Part shown: piece by piece, positions 16,883-25,373 of the stretch
How positions within the stretch are numbered: position 1 is the stretch's first letter
Layout of the letters: every line of letters starts with the position of its first letter
From: Pseudomonas sp. Irchel s3b2
GTDB taxonomy: Bacteria; Pseudomonadota; Gammaproteobacteria; Pseudomonadales; Pseudomonadaceae
Direction: 5' to 3'
DNA: 64,000 nt
Assembly: GCF_900187445.1 (NCBI RefSeq)
Contig: NZ_FYEB01000012.1
Span: forward strand, 62,001 to 126,000
Program-made: the position numbers and the translations under genes
Notes under the pieces: model-generated
Told to the model about the DNA's origin: nothing
Seen by the model: only the letters and a program-made list of their open reading frames with translations
Databases searched by the model: none

Positions 16883-18253
16883 ATGTTCGCTACGACCCAT
16901 ACAAAAACACAAAAGGGACAGTCGCTGAACGCTTTAATGTTTCGCAAGTTAATGCCGATGTTGGTGTTTGCTTACGTCATCAGCTTTCTGGACAGAACAA
17001 ATATTTCACTTGCCAAAACCCACATGGCAGTCGACTTGGGTATTTCTGCTGCTGCCTACGGTTTTGGTGCAGGGCTCTTCTTCCTCACCTATGCACTCAT
17101 GGAAGTACCCAGCAACCTGATCATGCACAGAGTGGGTGCCCGACTCTGGATCACCAGGATCATGATCACGTGGGGGTTATTGTCTGCCGGTATGGCCTTC
17201 ATTACCGATGAGACTACGTTTTACATTGCCCGCGCGCTACTGGGCGCAGCTGAAGCCGGATTGTTCCCAGGTGTAATGCTCTATTTAACCTATTGGTTTG
17301 GTCGTGAGCAAAGAGCACGAGCCAGCGGTTATTTTCTAATCGGGGTCTGTCTCGCGAACATCATCAGCGGCCCGGTTGGCGGTTTGTTGTTACAGATGGA
17401 TGGAATCTTGGGTTGGCACGGCTGGCAGTGGCTCTTCTTCTTGGAGGGCATTCCAGCTGTTCTATTCTCCGTCGTGATTTGGCGAAAGCTTCCGGACGGC
17501 CCATCTACTGCAAGTTGGCTGTCAAAGGAACAAGCAACTAAAGTAGAGCAAAGCCTGAAAAAAGAACATGATGAAGAAATCGCTTCGGGTAACGTTGGTC
17601 ATTCTTTTAAAGGTGTTCTTAAAATTCCTCAAATTTGGCTTGCCATCGCGGTGTACTTTCTCCATCAAATTAGTGTGTATTCGGTAATTTTCTTCTTGCC
17701 GGGCATCATCGGTACCTACGGAGGCTTGTCATCCTTACAAATAGGATTGTTAAACTCAATCCCATGGATAGCTGCAGCACTTGGCGCAGCGTTTCTTCCA
17801 AAATATGCAACTACTCCAAAAATTTCGCGAAAAATAATGTTCGGGGGGCTGCTCCTGATGTCGGCTGGATTGACCCTCGCGGCATTTACCACTCCGTTAA
17901 TCGCACTAATAGGATTCACTCTGACGGCATCAATGTTTTTTGTTGTTCAGCCTGTGATATTTCTCTTTGCCAGTTCAAGGCTAGCGGGAGCAGGTATGGC
18001 GGCGGGTCTAGCGTTAGTGAACACCTTTGGTATTACTGGTGGCTTCTTCGGGCCTTCGTTGCTGGGCTTCGTAGAGCAAACAACTGGGAGTACGAAGAAT
18101 GGTCTTATTATTGTTGCTGCTCTTTTGACGCTCGCCGCGTTTTTGAGTTTAAAGTTGCGTCAGGCACAGGAAACGATCACTACAACAACTCGGGGCAACA
18201 TTGTATTGCCCCAAGCCGTGCCGTGTATTACTGATAATGGGAGGACAAAATGA
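16883..18253 (+). CDS. MFS transporter, ACS (anion:cation symporter) type
   Basis: A 456-residue MFS protein of the anion:cation symporter family, which imports organic acids such as hexuronates, tartrate and phthalate. Landmarks: FAYVISFLDRTNISLAKTHM in helix 1, LMEVPSNLIMHRVGARLWI in the loop 2-3 region, and GAAEAGLFPGVMLYLTYWF in helix 4. GAGGAGA precedes the start. Its stop overlaps the start of the dehydratase gene by four bases (ATGA), tying the transporter to that enzyme's substrate, presumably a sugar acid. Confidence 0.9.
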   Translation: MFATTHTKTQKGQSLNALMFRKLMPMLVFAYVISFLDRTNISLAKTHMAVDLGISAAAYGFGAGLFFLTYALMEVPSNLIMHRVGARLWITRIMITWGLLSAGMAFITDETTFYIARALLGAAEAGLFPGVMLYLTYWFGREQRARASGYFLIGVCLANIISGPVGGLLLQMDGILGWHGWQWLFFLEGIPAVLFSVVIWRKLPDGPSTASWLSKEQATKVEQSLKKEHDEEIASGNVGHSFKGVLKIPQIWLAIAVYFLHQISVYSVIFFLPGIIGTYGGLSSLQIGLLNSIPWIAAALGAAFLPKYATTPKISRKIMFGGLLLMSAGLTLAAFTTPLIALIGFTLTASMFFVVQPVIFLFASSRLAGAGMAAGLALVNTFGITGGFFGPSLLGFVEQTTGSTKNGLIIVAALLTLAAFLSLKLRQAQETITTTTRGNIVLPQAVPCITDNGRTK

Positions 18254-19776
18254 AGAGCACATCCCTAGCACTTAAACTACATCCTGATGACAATGTTGCA
18301 ATCGCGCGCGCTCCTATATCTCAAGGGACAGTTGTCACCGAGTTCGGCAATATCGTGGTGCTCGCCGATGTGCCCGCAGCGCACAAGATTGCCCTGGCGC
18401 ATGTGAACGCAGGCGAAGCTGTCCTGCGTTATGGGCAAATTATCGGCTTTGCCACGCAAGCCATCGAACCAGGCGATTACGTGCATACGCACAATCTCGA
18501 GATGGCGACGTTCGAGCGGGACTACGCGTTCGGCGAGGACGCCAAAATCGCTTCGCCTGCCGCCGCTCCCATCACGTTTCAAGGGTTCGTCCGGGCGGAC
18601 GGTCGGGTTGCCACGCGAAACTACATCGGTGTCGTGAGCACAGTGAACTGCTCCGCGACAGTGACCAAAATGGTGGTTGAACACTTCTCGCGAAACGGTG
18701 TGCTGGATGCTTACCCAAACGTGGACGGTGTGGTGCCGATCACCCACAGCTTCGGTTGCTGCATAGAGCACAATGGCGAGGGGGTGAACCAACTGCGGCG
18801 CACGCTAGGCGGGTTCATCAAGCACGCCAACTTCGCTGGCGTGGTGGTCATCGGCCTTGGCTGTGAAGCCAATCAGATGGGCGCGCTGTTCATGGCCCAG
18901 GGCATCGAGACCGGCAAGCTTATCGCTCCCGTGGTCATCCAAGACGTTGGCGGAACCCGCAACGCAGCGGATGCCGCCATTGCCGCCGTGGAATCGATGC
19001 TGCCGGTTGCCAACGAGTGCCGACGCGAGCCGGTCTCGGCCCGGCACCTGACCGTGGCGCTCCAGTGCGGCGGTTCGGACGGGTACTCGGGCATCACGGC
19101 CAACCCCGCCCTCGGTGTGGCTGTCGATATGCTCGTAGCGCAAGGTGGAACGGCCATCCTTAGCGAAACGCCGGAGATCTACGGCGCTGAACACCTGCTG
19201 ACTCGTCGCGCGGCAACCCGTGAGGTCGGCCAGGGTATCGTCGACCTTATCAAATGGTGGGAAAGCTACGCAGACCGCGAAAAAGGCAGCATCGACAATA
19301 ACCCCACTCCTGGCAACAAGGCTGGCGGCTTAACGACCATTCTTGAAAAGTCTCTAGGCGCAGTTGCCAAAAGTGGTTCCTCAGCACTCATGGGCGTTTA
19401 TCGTTACGCCGAGCCCATTACAGTCCGAGGCTTGGTGTTCATGGATGCGCCTGGCTATGACCCGATGGGAGCCACCGGCCAAATCGCCAGCGGCGCAAAC
19501 CTCGTTGCGTTCACCACCGGACGCGGCTCGTGCTATGGCGCCAAACCTGCTCCTTCGATCAAGCTTGCGACGAATACCAAAATGTACACTCGCATGAAGG
19601 ATGATATGGACATCAACTGCGGGGATGTCATGGATGGCGATGCCACCCTTGAATCAAAGGGTAAAGAGATTTTCGACATGCTCATACGAGTGGCTTCTGG
19701 GGAAAAATCTAAAAGCGAGGCGTTGGGCGTTGGCAATGAAGAAACAGTGCCTTGGATGATCGGCGCTCAAATGTAA
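18250..19776 (+). CDS. UxaA/GarD-family sugar acid dehydratase
   Basis: A 508-residue protein of the altronate (UxaA)/galactarate (GarD) dehydratase family, which turns aldonic or aldaric acids into 2-keto-3-deoxy acids using a bound Fe(II). The N-terminal SAF domain is in residues 1-95 (DDNVAIARAPISQGTVV) and the catalytic part includes TRNYIGVVSTVNC, HSFGCCIEHNGEG, VVVIGLGCEANQMG, LQCGGSDGYSGITANPALG, GNKAGGLTTILEKSLGAVAK and TTGRGSCYG, all family blocks. It closes the operon and is followed by a strong terminator. Whether it acts on altronate, galactarate or another acid is open; the lack of UxaB/UxaC or GarL/GarR neighbours argues for another substrate. Confidence 0.88.
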   Translation: MKSTSLALKLHPDDNVAIARAPISQGTVVTEFGNIVVLADVPAAHKIALAHVNAGEAVLRYGQIIGFATQAIEPGDYVHTHNLEMATFERDYAFGEDAKIASPAAAPITFQGFVRADGRVATRNYIGVVSTVNCSATVTKMVVEHFSRNGVLDAYPNVDGVVPITHSFGCCIEHNGEGVNQLRRTLGGFIKHANFAGVVVIGLGCEANQMGALFMAQGIETGKLIAPVVIQDVGGTRNAADAAIAAVESMLPVANECRREPVSARHLTVALQCGGSDGYSGITANPALGVAVDMLVAQGGTAILSETPEIYGAEHLLTRRAATREVGQGIVDLIKWWESYADREKGSIDNNPTPGNKAGGLTTILEKSLGAVAKSGSSALMGVYRYAEPITVRGLVFMDAPGYDPMGATGQIASGANLVAFTTGRGSCYGAKPAPSIKLATNTKMYTRMKDDMDINCGDVMDGDATLESKGKEIFDMLIRVASGEKSKSEALGVGNEETVPWMIGAQM

Positions 19777-19788
19777 TAAGCGAGCAAA

Positions 19789-19822
19789 AAAAGAGGCGCC
19801 CTGATATCAGGGCGCCTCTTTT
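19789..19822. terminator. strong bidirectional rho-independent terminator
   Basis: A perfect stem of about 16 bp (AAGAGGCGCCCTGA and its complement, loop TA) flanked by A and T runs. It separates the dehydratase gene from the convergent GntR gene. Confidence 0.92.
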
Positions 19823-19840
19823 TAAAACTTGTTGGTGAAA

Positions 19841-20578
19841 TTAATCAGCTTCGACAGGCTTGTGCGCATCGGCAACGATCAGCGCCCCTGTATTCAGGAT
19901 AAACTCGGCAGCACTTTTGATGTCATCTTGCAGTGATTCACAGGCGGCAACGGGGTCACCCTTCTTTAAAGCATCAACCATCGCTGCGTGATGACTGGCT
20001 TGCACTCGCTGAACCACACGCTCAGTGCCAGATCGTAGGTCATAGTTGATGATAGGCCCTATTCTCAACCACAGGGACTCAACTATCTGGAGCAGGATGG
20101 GCATGTCCGCCTGATTATAAATTGCGAAATGCAATTCTTTGTTTAGCGTAATTAGCCGTGACTCATCGGGAGCGCCTTTTGCAAACTCCGCGCAAAATGC
20201 CTCGTGTATCTTTTCTATCTCAGCCAGCGCCTGGGAATCAACAAGCTCCGCAGCACGAGCTGCAGCTTGCCCCTCCAGATTCAACCGGATACTGGTGATT
20301 TCCCGGAACTGGCTGACCGTCAGTACAGGAACGCGAATATATCGATTAGCCGCCATTTCAAGCGCTTGCTCAGCGACCAACCTGTGAACCGCTTCTCGCA
20401 CTGGCATGACGCTAACACCTAGAGCGTCCGCGATAGATCTGAGGGAGAGCTTTTCCCCAGGCATAACGCGTCCACTTATCAGCAGATCACGCAGCTGGGC
20501 ATAAACGTCCGCACTGAGGGTCTGGCGGATCATGGGCGTTACGAGTGTGGATAGGTTCATGGCGAGAATTATAGGCAT
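19841..20578 (-). CDS. GntR family regulator, FCD (FadR) subfamily
   Basis: 245 residues: an N-terminal GntR winged HTH (VYAQLRDLLISGRVMPGEKL, then LSLRSIADALGVSVMPVREA, about residues 25-75) and a helical FCD ligand domain from about residue 95 with the metal-binding residues expected of this class (RLNLEGQAAARAA, then HHAAMVDALKKGD). The start is uncertain: ATGs at 20578, 20560 and 20533 are all in frame and none has a clear Shine-Dalgarno sequence. FCD regulators respond to organic acids. An operator-like palindrome lies just upstream and copies lie before the two flanking units. Confidence 0.92.
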   Translation of the reverse strand: MPIILAMNLSTLVTPMIRQTLSADVYAQLRDLLISGRVMPGEKLSLRSIADALGVSVMPVREAVHRLVAEQALEMAANRYIRVPVLTVSQFREITSIRLNLEGQAAARAAELVDSQALAEIEKIHEAFCAEFAKGAPDESRLITLNKELHFAIYNQADMPILLQIVESLWLRIGPIINYDLRSGTERVVQRVQASHHAAMVDALKKGDPVAACESLQDDIKSAAEFILNTGALIVADAHKPVEAD

Positions 20579-20607
20579 GTTCGATCAGCCGGCATAGAAA
20601 AATGAGG

Positions 20608-20627
20608 CATCTGTGATCACGGATGCG
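20608..20627. promoter_or_regulatory. GntR-type operator, site 2 (autoregulation)
   Basis: A 20-bp dyad centred on GTGATCAC with one mismatched pair: GCATC, then TGTGATCACG, then GATGC. It lies 30 bases upstream of the GntR gene's first start codon, where a repressor would control its own transcription. Confidence 0.65.
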
Positions 20628-20742
20628 CCGGTTAAATAGATCGAAATGGCGGAATTGAGGGAAAACGAGTTCTCTAGGTGCACATGTACAACAACCATCT
20701 CGCCACCAAGGTTGATGGCGAGACGTTTTAGATCTGATTTAA

Positions 20743-21531
20743 TCAGAGATACTCGACATTGCCGTCGATACTGATTGCTTGGCCTGTCACATTGTGAGCG
20801 GCAGGAGAGCAAAGAAATAAGGCCATTGCTGCCACGTCTTCGGCTGGAGTCATCCGGCGCAATGAGATTTTCTTCAACGTTTGTTGACGCATCTCCGGCT
20901 CTGAAATGCCTAACTGTTTGGCGCGATCACTGATGACGCGATCCTGGCGAGGGCCCTCGACGATGCCTGGCAGCAGTGCGTTGACTCGAATGTCTTTTTC
21001 GCCCAACTCGGCTGCCAATGACTTCATAAGACCTACGATCGCCCACTTGGTCGCGGCGTATGGAGTTCGCCAGGCATAACCTAAGCGCCCCGCGACGGAT
21101 GAAATGTGAATGATGTGTGCGTGTTCTGACTTCGTTAGGAGGGGGACAGCATGATGAGCGAAGCGATACTGCGCATTGAGATTGATGTCTATTGTCTGTT
21201 CCCATTCGGCATCGCTGATTTTGTCGATTCCGCCGGTCGGCCCTGCTATGCCTGCATTGTTGATAAGTACATCGAGCCCATCCACCCACTCCTGTTGTAC
21301 CTCGAAGACTCGCTTAATTTGAGCAGAGTCGGAGACGTCAGCCAATGTGGCCAAAGCCTCAGGATAGCGCTCACGAAATTGTGCGATCGCCTGCTCACTT
21401 ACATCACAGACATGGACTCTTGCCCCAATTTCGAGATATGCAGCCGCGATCGATTCTCCAATGCCTGCTGCCCCACCAGAAATCAAAACCCTCAATCCGG
21501 TATAGGGTGTCAGCCGCTTCATCACGTTCAT
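20743..21531 (-). CDS. short-chain dehydrogenase/reductase of the GntR regulon
   Basis: A classical SDR of 262 residues. The cofactor motif is SGGAAGIG with CDVS after beta-2 (acidic, NAD-preferring); LINNAGIAGPTGG, the catalytic Ser in ISSVAGR and YAATK follow. NVTGQAISIDGNVEYL forms the C-terminus. GGA precedes the start by a suitable distance. The palindrome TGTGATCACA lies 85 bases upstream, so it is probably induced with the 14837-19776 operon. SDRs beside sugar-acid dehydratases often oxidise the 2-keto-3-deoxy acid; that role is inferred here. Confidence 0.88.
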   Translation of the reverse strand: MNVMKRLTPYTGLRVLISGGAAGIGESIAAAYLEIGARVHVCDVSEQAIAQFRERYPEALATLADVSDSAQIKRVFEVQQEWVDGLDVLINNAGIAGPTGGIDKISDAEWEQTIDINLNAQYRFAHHAVPLLTKSEHAHIIHISSVAGRLGYAWRTPYAATKWAIVGLMKSLAAELGEKDIRVNALLPGIVEGPRQDRVISDRAKQLGISEPEMRQQTLKKISLRRMTPAEDVAAMALFLCSPAAHNVTGQAISIDGNVEYL

Positions 21532-21615
21532 AGCTAATGCGTCCTGTCTTATTTTTGTTCATGAGTTCTTCCTTGGCTACGGCGCGCATAGACAAGAAAA
21601 TCTCATCAAGTGATA

Positions 21616-21625
21616 TGTGATCACA
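21616..21625. promoter_or_regulatory. GntR-type operator, site 3
   Basis: Perfect 10-bp palindrome TGTGATCACA upstream of the minus-strand SDR gene, sharing its core with sites at 14724 and 20608. Confidence 0.65.
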
Positions 21626-21775
21626 GTTTGTTTGTCAAGACAGGATTGCCGCAGATTTGCAGGTGGATACCGGAGTGGGTGCAGACGCCTACTCCGGTTC
21701 GGCATTGCTACCTGCGGCCCGATTACTCTGCGAGAGGCAGCCGGCGGCGACTACGCTTGCCGCAGCACTTCATCG

Positions 21776-22855
21776 CTATAGGATCTGGGCCATGGTCGGG
21801 TAATCCGTATATCCGTGCTCCTCACCCTGGTAGAAGGTGGTCGGGTCTGCGTCATTCAGTGCGACACCCTGTTCGAATCGCTCTACCAGATCCGGGTTGG
21901 CCAGGAACGCAGTGCCAAAGGACACCAGATCAGCATTTCCTTCTCGGAGCGACGTTTCTGCGCGTTCCGCGTCATAGCCGCCATTGGCGATGTAGGTGCC
22001 TCCGAAACGACGCTTTAGTTCTCTGAAGTCGAATGAACCCGCACCGACTTCTACTACGTGAATGTAGGCTAGCCCGTAGTGACTGAGCATTTTCGCTGCA
22101 TAGTTGAATGTCGCTCGGGGATCGCTGTCGCTCATGGAGAAGTAATTAAAGATTGGCGACAGGCGAACGCCCACGCGGCTAGCCCCGAATACTTCGATGA
22201 CCGACTCCACAACCTCCTTAAGAAACCGAGCGCGATTTTCTGCAGAGCCGCCGTATGAATCGGTTCGGGTGTTGGTGCCATCGCGCAGGAACTGATCGAT
22301 CAAGTAACCGTTCGCACCATGTATTTCCACACCGTCAAAACCTGCACGCTTCGCGTTTTCAGCACCTTGGCGAAAATCTGCGATCACGCCAGGAATTTCA
22401 TCCAGACTCAGAGCACGTGGTGACTCGTAAGGCTTCAGTCCTTCAGGCGTGTAGATCTCGCCATCAGCCTTGATCGCTGAGGGGGCTACCGGCAGCTGAT
22501 TATCGAGCTGTACTAGGGAGTGTGACAGGCGCCCAACGTGCCAGAGCTGGAGAAATATCCGTCCGCCTTCTGCATGCACGGCGTCGGTCACGTGTTTCCA
22601 GCCGACGATTTGCTCGCTGGTGAAGATGCCCGGTGTTCTCATATAGCCTTTGCCTTGAGCGGAGACCTGAGAACCCTCAGTAATGATGAGGCCGGCGCTT
22701 GCACGTTGACGGTAATACTCGACCACTGTGGAAGTTGGAACATCGCCTTGGCCAGCCCGGCTTCGCGTCAGCGGCGCCATCACCATGTGATTTTTCAGGG
22801 GGAGGTTGGCGATTTGAGTGGGGGACAAAAGAAGGTTGAGATTGCTCGCTGTCAT
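21776..22855 (-). CDS. Old Yellow Enzyme family alkene reductase (NemA-like)
   Basis: 359 residues of an FMN-dependent ene-reductase. Visible family signatures: PLKNHMVMAPLTRSRA at the N-terminus, LQLWHVGRLSH, and GFDGVEIHGANGYLIDQFLR with the His-x-x-Asn pair that binds the substrate's carbonyl or nitro group; FIG-like phosphate-site residues lie near YIANGGYDAERA. These enzymes reduce activated C=C bonds and nitro compounds with NAD(P)H. It is the downstream gene of a pirin-OYE pair whose likely regulator is the divergent LysR at 24006, an arrangement common for electrophile detoxification. Confidence 0.92.
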   Translation of the reverse strand: MTASNLNLLLSPTQIANLPLKNHMVMAPLTRSRAGQGDVPTSTVVEYYRQRASAGLIITEGSQVSAQGKGYMRTPGIFTSEQIVGWKHVTDAVHAEGGRIFLQLWHVGRLSHSLVQLDNQLPVAPSAIKADGEIYTPEGLKPYESPRALSLDEIPGVIADFRQGAENAKRAGFDGVEIHGANGYLIDQFLRDGTNTRTDSYGGSAENRARFLKEVVESVIEVFGASRVGVRLSPIFNYFSMSDSDPRATFNYAAKMLSHYGLAYIHVVEVGAGSFDFRELKRRFGGTYIANGGYDAERAETSLREGNADLVSFGTAFLANPDLVERFEQGVALNDADPTTFYQGEEHGYTDYPTMAQIL

Positions 22856-22927
22856 GACGTGCCTCAGTATGATTTGGGGTGTTGGATAGTTATCGTCGAG
22901 ATGATTTTCACGCCGGGTTGAGCGGCG

Positions 22928-23767
22928 CTAGTTGAGCCGTCCTTGCTGCCGCAGCCGTGTGCCAATCCGCTGTATTTCCGTTTCGCCCTGCGCCAGAGCT
23001 GCCTTGCTCGTGTGAACCGAGTAGTGACCCGTTACCAGGTCGTACGGATGCTTTACCGCCGAGCCCATCACGAAAGAGCAATCGCCTTTCGCGATGAAGT
23101 TGATGTGGTGCTCTGACTCTTCGAACACGGCTAATTCGCCGGCATTGATCAACCCTCCTGCGTCCAGACTTCCTGAACTAACCGCGAGCCAGGCAATGTT
23201 GTGAGCGGACGGTGGGGTGTAACGCCAGTGCTCACCGTCTTTTAAACTCACGGCGAGATAGTTCATTGCACTCGGTGCTTCGATCAGGCTTTGTGCTGCC
23301 CCGTAACGTCCCAGTAGCACCCGTGCTGGGCCCACTTGTGGAACTTGCGACGGCGCAAGGTAGACACTCATTGCGGGCGAGTTTTCAAGCGGCGGCGGCA
23401 ATGCCACCCAGAGCTGGAATCCCTGTATTGCGGACTCGCTTGCTAGCGTAGCGTCGTGCCACACCCCATTGCCGGCCTGCATCCACTCAACACCACCCGC
23501 AAGCAGTAAACCGGTCGCCCCGGTGGTGTCCTCATAAGAGACATCCCCTTTTGTCATGAAGGTAACCGTTGCGATTCCTGAGTGCGGATGCATGCCGAAA
23601 CTCGACTTACCACCACTGGCGTTCAGGCTGAAAATGTCCAGGAAAATAAACGGCTTCAACAGCTCGCCTAGATCACCTGGACTCATAAGCCTCGTTATGG
23701 GGCCGTGTGTGCTTCCTTCAGTACGATGGACAATGGCGCGTGGTCGAACTACTACGGTGGCGGTCAT
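22928..23767 (-). CDS. pirin family protein
   Basis: 279 residues of a bicupin pirin. The N-terminal cupin carries LKPFIFLDIFSLNA and FGMHPHSGIATVTFM with metal-binding His residues (about 55-70), followed by GVEWMQAGNGVWHD. Some pirins have quercetinase activity; others are redox sensors. The gene is upstream of and on the same strand as the OYE gene with a 72-base gap, and both face away from a LysR gene. Confidence 0.9.
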   Translation of the reverse strand: MTATVVVRPRAIVHRTEGSTHGPITRLMSPGDLGELLKPFIFLDIFSLNASGGKSSFGMHPHSGIATVTFMTKGDVSYEDTTGATGLLLAGGVEWMQAGNGVWHDATLASESAIQGFQLWVALPPPLENSPAMSVYLAPSQVPQVGPARVLLGRYGAAQSLIEAPSAMNYLAVSLKDGEHWRYTPPSAHNIAWLAVSSGSLDAGGLINAGELAVFEESEHHINFIAKGDCSFVMGSAVKHPYDLVTGHYSVHTSKAALAQGETEIQRIGTRLRQQGRLN

Positions 23768-24005
23768 ATGTTTTCTCTTTGTTCTCCCTTGCCGACAGAC
23801 GATGTCGTCGAGCGGAGTTCCGGCTGCCTGGACTAGATGTGGATGAACTCAGTGATGCCGAAAAGTCTGGACGGTGAGCCCGTAGGAGATTCCGGCAACT
23901 GAAGGTCAGCTGCAGCAATGACTGAAGGATATGCGTCTATTGATTGCTTTATTAGATGGCATAATTGGATTGAACTGATCCATTTTTGGAGTGGGTGGCA
24001 GCAAG

Positions 24006-24923
24006 ATGATCGATCTGAATGACGTCGCATTGTTTGTAAAAGTGGTGCGCAGCGGTAGTTTCGCTGAAGCAGCACGGCAGCTTGGAATGCCCTCAAACAC
24101 CTTAAGCCGGCGGGTTCAACAGCTTGAGGCTCAACTCGGTACGAGGCTGCTGCAGCGCTCCACGCGCAAGCTCACACTCACCCAGTCCGGCGAGGCTTTT
24201 CACGAGCGCTGCTGTGGAGCAGTGGAAGGTCTGATTGACGCTGGTGAGCAGCTGATGACCGGAAACCAAGAGCCGAGTGGCAATGTGCGCATTGCGGCAA
24301 TGGCTGATTTCTTCGATTTCTTTCCTATGGAATGGGTGGCCGATTTTCTTGACGCGAATCCGCGGGTACAAGTCGACTTCGTGCTGAGTGATGCACGCGC
24401 CGATTTGATCGCTGATCGCATCGATATTGCATTTCGAGGTGGGGCGTTGCAGGACTCAGGATACGTCGGTCGCCAACTCCTTGGAGCTGGTAACGAAGGT
24501 CTGGTGGCCAGCCCGAATTACCTTAAAAAAAGAGGCGTTCCTACTAAGCTTGGAGATCTGGTCAAACATGACTGTGTGAGCTTTGGCCATCCTAGCGGTT
24601 TCACCACCTGGGTTCTTCATGGGCCAAACGATGCGGCGGAAGAGGTTCGGGTCACTAGCCGTTTCAATGGAAACACCGCCCAAGCTTTGCGCAAGGCGAC
24701 GTTGGCTGGGCTAGGAATTGCCTTGCTGCCGCCCGCCATGACTAAGTCTGATCTTCAGACGGGGCGCCTTGTGTCTGTGCTTCCGCAGTACCATAGAACC
24801 GGGTACGGCCTGCATGTGCTTTACCCAAGTCGGCAACACCTACCGCTAGCTGTATCTGCTTTCATTGGTTTGGTTATGGAGAAATTAGAGGGGCAAGAAT
24901 TCCCTGCAACTACTCTTTCCTGA
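24006..24923 (+). CDS. LysR family transcriptional regulator
   Basis: A 305-residue LysR regulator with the HTH in residues 1-60 (SFAEAARQLGMPSNTLSRRV) and effector domain after residue 90. I chose ATG 24006 because it gives the family start MIDLNDVALFVKVV and has GGTGG at a suitable distance; GTG 23991 lies too close to its GGAG. It is divergent from the pirin-OYE pair and probably activates it. Confidence 0.92.
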   Translation: MIDLNDVALFVKVVRSGSFAEAARQLGMPSNTLSRRVQQLEAQLGTRLLQRSTRKLTLTQSGEAFHERCCGAVEGLIDAGEQLMTGNQEPSGNVRIAAMADFFDFFPMEWVADFLDANPRVQVDFVLSDARADLIADRIDIAFRGGALQDSGYVGRQLLGAGNEGLVASPNYLKKRGVPTKLGDLVKHDCVSFGHPSGFTTWVLHGPNDAAEEVRVTSRFNGNTAQALRKATLAGLGIALLPPAMTKSDLQTGRLVSVLPQYHRTGYGLHVLYPSRQHLPLAVSAFIGLVMEKLEGQEFPATTLS

Positions 24924-24930
24924 TCCATGC

Positions 24931-24950
24931 ATTGTCGAAATATCGACAAT
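24931..24950. promoter_or_regulatory. inverted repeat upstream of the first MvaT remnant
   Basis: ATTGTCGA-N4-TCGACAAT, an 8-bp perfect dyad, followed by a purine-rich stretch and GAGGATTC. It looks like the surviving control region of the gene whose end remains at 25086-25241. Confidence 0.4.
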
Positions 24951-25085
24951 TCGGTCGTGCTCGGAATAGAGGAGGGTAGCGCTATAGTGGGAGCCTGGCA
25001 CTTCGTTGTTTGAGGATTCATTCCCTGACCAAACATTCGAATGGTTACCTTCAAAGCCCGAATCGTGCCTTGATGCATAAACATT

Positions 25086-25241
25086 TCGTCGCGCGGCAGT
25101 CGCAAGCCTCGTCAGTTGAAGGTCTACAAAAAAACGCACACCGGCGAAGTCGTCGAAACCAAAGGCGGCAACCACAAAACGCTGAAGGAATGGAAAGCCG
25201 AATACGGCTCCGACACCGTAGAGTCTTGGCTGGCCAAGTGA
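25086..25241 (+). pseudogene. 3' remnant of an MvaT/MvaU-family (H-NS-like) gene
   Basis: Read from about 25086 to TGA at 25239-25241, this gives the C-terminal DNA-binding domain of an MvaT-type xenogeneic silencer: RKPRQLKVYKKTHTGEVV, then ETKGGNHKTLKEWKAEYG and VESWLAK. The frame is closed by a TGA at 25071 with no start codon after it, so the N-terminal oligomerisation half is missing. A dyad, a GAGGATTC ribosome-site-like stretch and a terminator flank it, as if the middle of a whole gene had been deleted. A second, different remnant of the same family lies at 43061-43247. Confidence 0.82.
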
Positions 25242-25258
25242 TTTTTGTTTGAGTACAA

Positions 25259-25278
25259 AAGGGCCTGAGAAGGCCCTT
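25259..25278 (+). terminator. terminator of the MvaT remnant
   Basis: Stem AAGGGCCT/AGGCCCTT with loop GAGA, 17 bases past the stop; it closely parallels the terminator behind the second remnant. Confidence 0.75.
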
Positions 25279-25373
25279 AATTAGTTGGCGAGGAAGAGGG
25301 CACGAACTAGAAAGCAGTGCGTTTACTTTGGCGGCCCAGGCAATGACAACGCCGATGGTTCAGCGCGTTGGGA

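Noticed and set aside
25010..25252. Open frame over the first MvaT remnant
   Set aside because: It is out of frame with the conserved MvaT C-terminal domain; the real coding trace is the other frame, which has no start codon.
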